In this document: piece after piece, positions 7,338 through 8,075 of the stretch
How the letters are laid out: each line of letters starts with the position of its first letter
How positions within the stretch are numbered: the stretch's first letter is position 1
Assembly: GCA_002696025.1 (NCBI GenBank)
Contig: NZQU01000038.1
Coordinates: 1-8,075, forward strand
Reading direction: 5' to 3'
Source of the DNA: Crocinitomicaceae bacterium
GTDB taxonomy: Bacteria; Bacteroidota; Bacteroidia; Flavobacteriales_D; Crocinitomicaceae
Length of the DNA stretch: 8,075 nt
Position numbers and translations under genes: made by a program
Notes under the pieces: model-generated
Databases searched by the model: none
What the model saw: the letters and a program-made list of their open reading frames with translations, nothing else
What the model was told of the DNA's origin: nothing

Positions 7338-8075
7338 ATGAAAAAACTAAGCTATTTACTTGTTTTTATTATAGCTTTATCTTGTAATCATGATAAAAAA
7401 CAAAATCAAAAATCAACTTTAAATAGTCCTAGTATTATTGTATTAGGAACCATTCAAGATGCTGGATCTCCTCATATTGGATGCTCAAAGAAATGTTGCG
7501 ATTCTCTTTTTAAAAATCAAAACTTTACACGAAAGGTCGTAAGTCTTGGTATTATTGACCCCCAAGAAAATAAAACGTTTTTAATAGAGGCCACTCCGGA
7601 CATTGCCTCTCAAATGAAGCAACTTTTAAGCTTTTCAGTTTTAAATAACAAGAAAATACCCAATGGCATTTTATTGTCACATGCACATATTGGGCATTAT
7701 GCTGGTTTGATGTATTTGGGTAAAGAAGCCATGAATGCAAACAATGCCAGAGTTTATGCAATGCCTAAAATGAAACAGTTTCTTGAAAGAAATGGCCCTT
7801 GGAGTCAATTGGTTTTTAACGGAAACATCTCGTTAAAAGAAATTTACAATGAGCAAAAAATAAAATTAAGCAATAACATTTCGGTTGTCCCGATTCTTGT
7901 TCCACACAGAGATGAATATTCAGAAACTGTTGGCTTTAAAATCATAGGCCCTTCAAAAAAATGCCTTTTTATTCCAGATATTGACAAGTGGAATAAATGG
8001 GAGAAAGACATCGTTAAAGAAATTAAGGCTGTAGACTATGCATTTTTAGATGCTACTTTTTACAGTGGAAAAGAA
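7338..8075 (+). CDS. PqqB-like metallo-beta-lactamase-fold lipoprotein (3' end missing)
   Basis: The frame opens at ATG 7338, three bases after the rfaE2 stop, and is still open at the window end (246 codons seen). The N-terminus MKKLSYLLVFIIALSC is a lipoprotein signal with lipobox A-L-S-C, so C16 should be lipidated and the protein exported. The mature part starts like PqqB-type hydrolases: VLGTIQDAGSPHIGC (35-49) followed by C53 and C54. The metal motif is HAHIGH (115-120), an HxHxxH with Gly where most of the superfamily has Asp. Likely further ligands are H190 (V-P-H-R-D-E) and D214 (F-I-P-D-I-D). PqqB itself is a cytoplasmic PQQ-biosynthesis protein, and no other pqq gene is visible, so a PQQ role is not supported. 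The substrate is unknown. Other MBL-fold hydrolases, including the PhnP type, are alternatives. Confidence 0.82.
   Translation, partial: MKKLSYLLVFIIALSCNHDKKQNQKSTLNSPSIIVLGTIQDAGSPHIGCSKKCCDSLFKNQNFTRKVVSLGIIDPQENKTFLIEATPDIASQMKQLLSFSVLNNKKIPNGILLSHAHIGHYAGLMYLGKEAMNANNARVYAMPKMKQFLERNGPWSQLVFNGNISLKEIYNEQKIKLSNNISVVPILVPHRDEYSETVGFKIIGPSKKCLFIPDIDKWNKWEKDIVKEIKAVDYAFLDATFYSGKE

Noticed and set aside
7552..7761. Minus-strand open frame of 69 codons
   Set aside because: It is antisense to the metal-motif region of the MBL-fold gene; composition (His/Trp/Cys-rich) looks like a shadow.

Overview
The window (8,075 bases, AT-rich, by eye about one third GC) looks like ordinary chromosomal DNA of a Bacteroidota member, most likely a flavobacterium-like lineage. 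The evidence is the TANNTTTG-type -7 promoter elements (TAAATTTG occurs just upstream of both the tRNA gene and the plus-strand gene cluster), A/T-rich ribosome-binding regions without clear Shine-Dalgarno sequences, a tRNA gene with no encoded CCA, and protein sequences of Bacteroidota flavour (ThiL, Mfd, a stand-alone RfaE2-type adenylyltransferase). I see no mobile element, CRISPR array, prophage or rRNA.

Minus-strand half (1-5627). Transcription runs right to left: a pyrophosphate-dependent phosphofructokinase (pfp, 5627-4437), then after 19 bases the transcription-repair coupling factor Mfd (4417-1079). An 80-base AT-rich spacer follows, carrying a TAAATTTG promoter element. Next come tRNA-Gln(UUG) (998-926), a compact intrinsic-terminator-like hairpin (924-886), and thiamine-monophosphate kinase thiL (880 to beyond base 1, 3' end missing).

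Divergent control region (5628-5816). These 189 bases separate pfp from the plus-strand genes. They hold a good plus-strand promoter, an inverted repeat touching that promoter, a weak minus-strand promoter candidate and a 13-codon mini-ORF.

Plus-strand half (5817-8075). Three tightly packed genes look like one operon: a polytopic membrane protein of the LPG synthase TM / flippase-like (UPF0104) family, a stand-alone ADP-heptose-forming adenylyltransferase (rfaE2, GTG start), and a predicted lipoprotein with a PqqB-like metallo-beta-lactamase fold, cut off by the window end. The first two fit an envelope/LPS theme; the role of the third is unknown.

Most genes are well-known housekeeping types. 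The items worth a second look are the lipoprotein PqqB-like hydrolase with an HxHxGH metal motif, the terminator hairpin placed between tRNA-Gln and the very close start of thiL, and the inverted repeat at the divergent promoter. I do not see convincing evidence of an undescribed multi-gene system.
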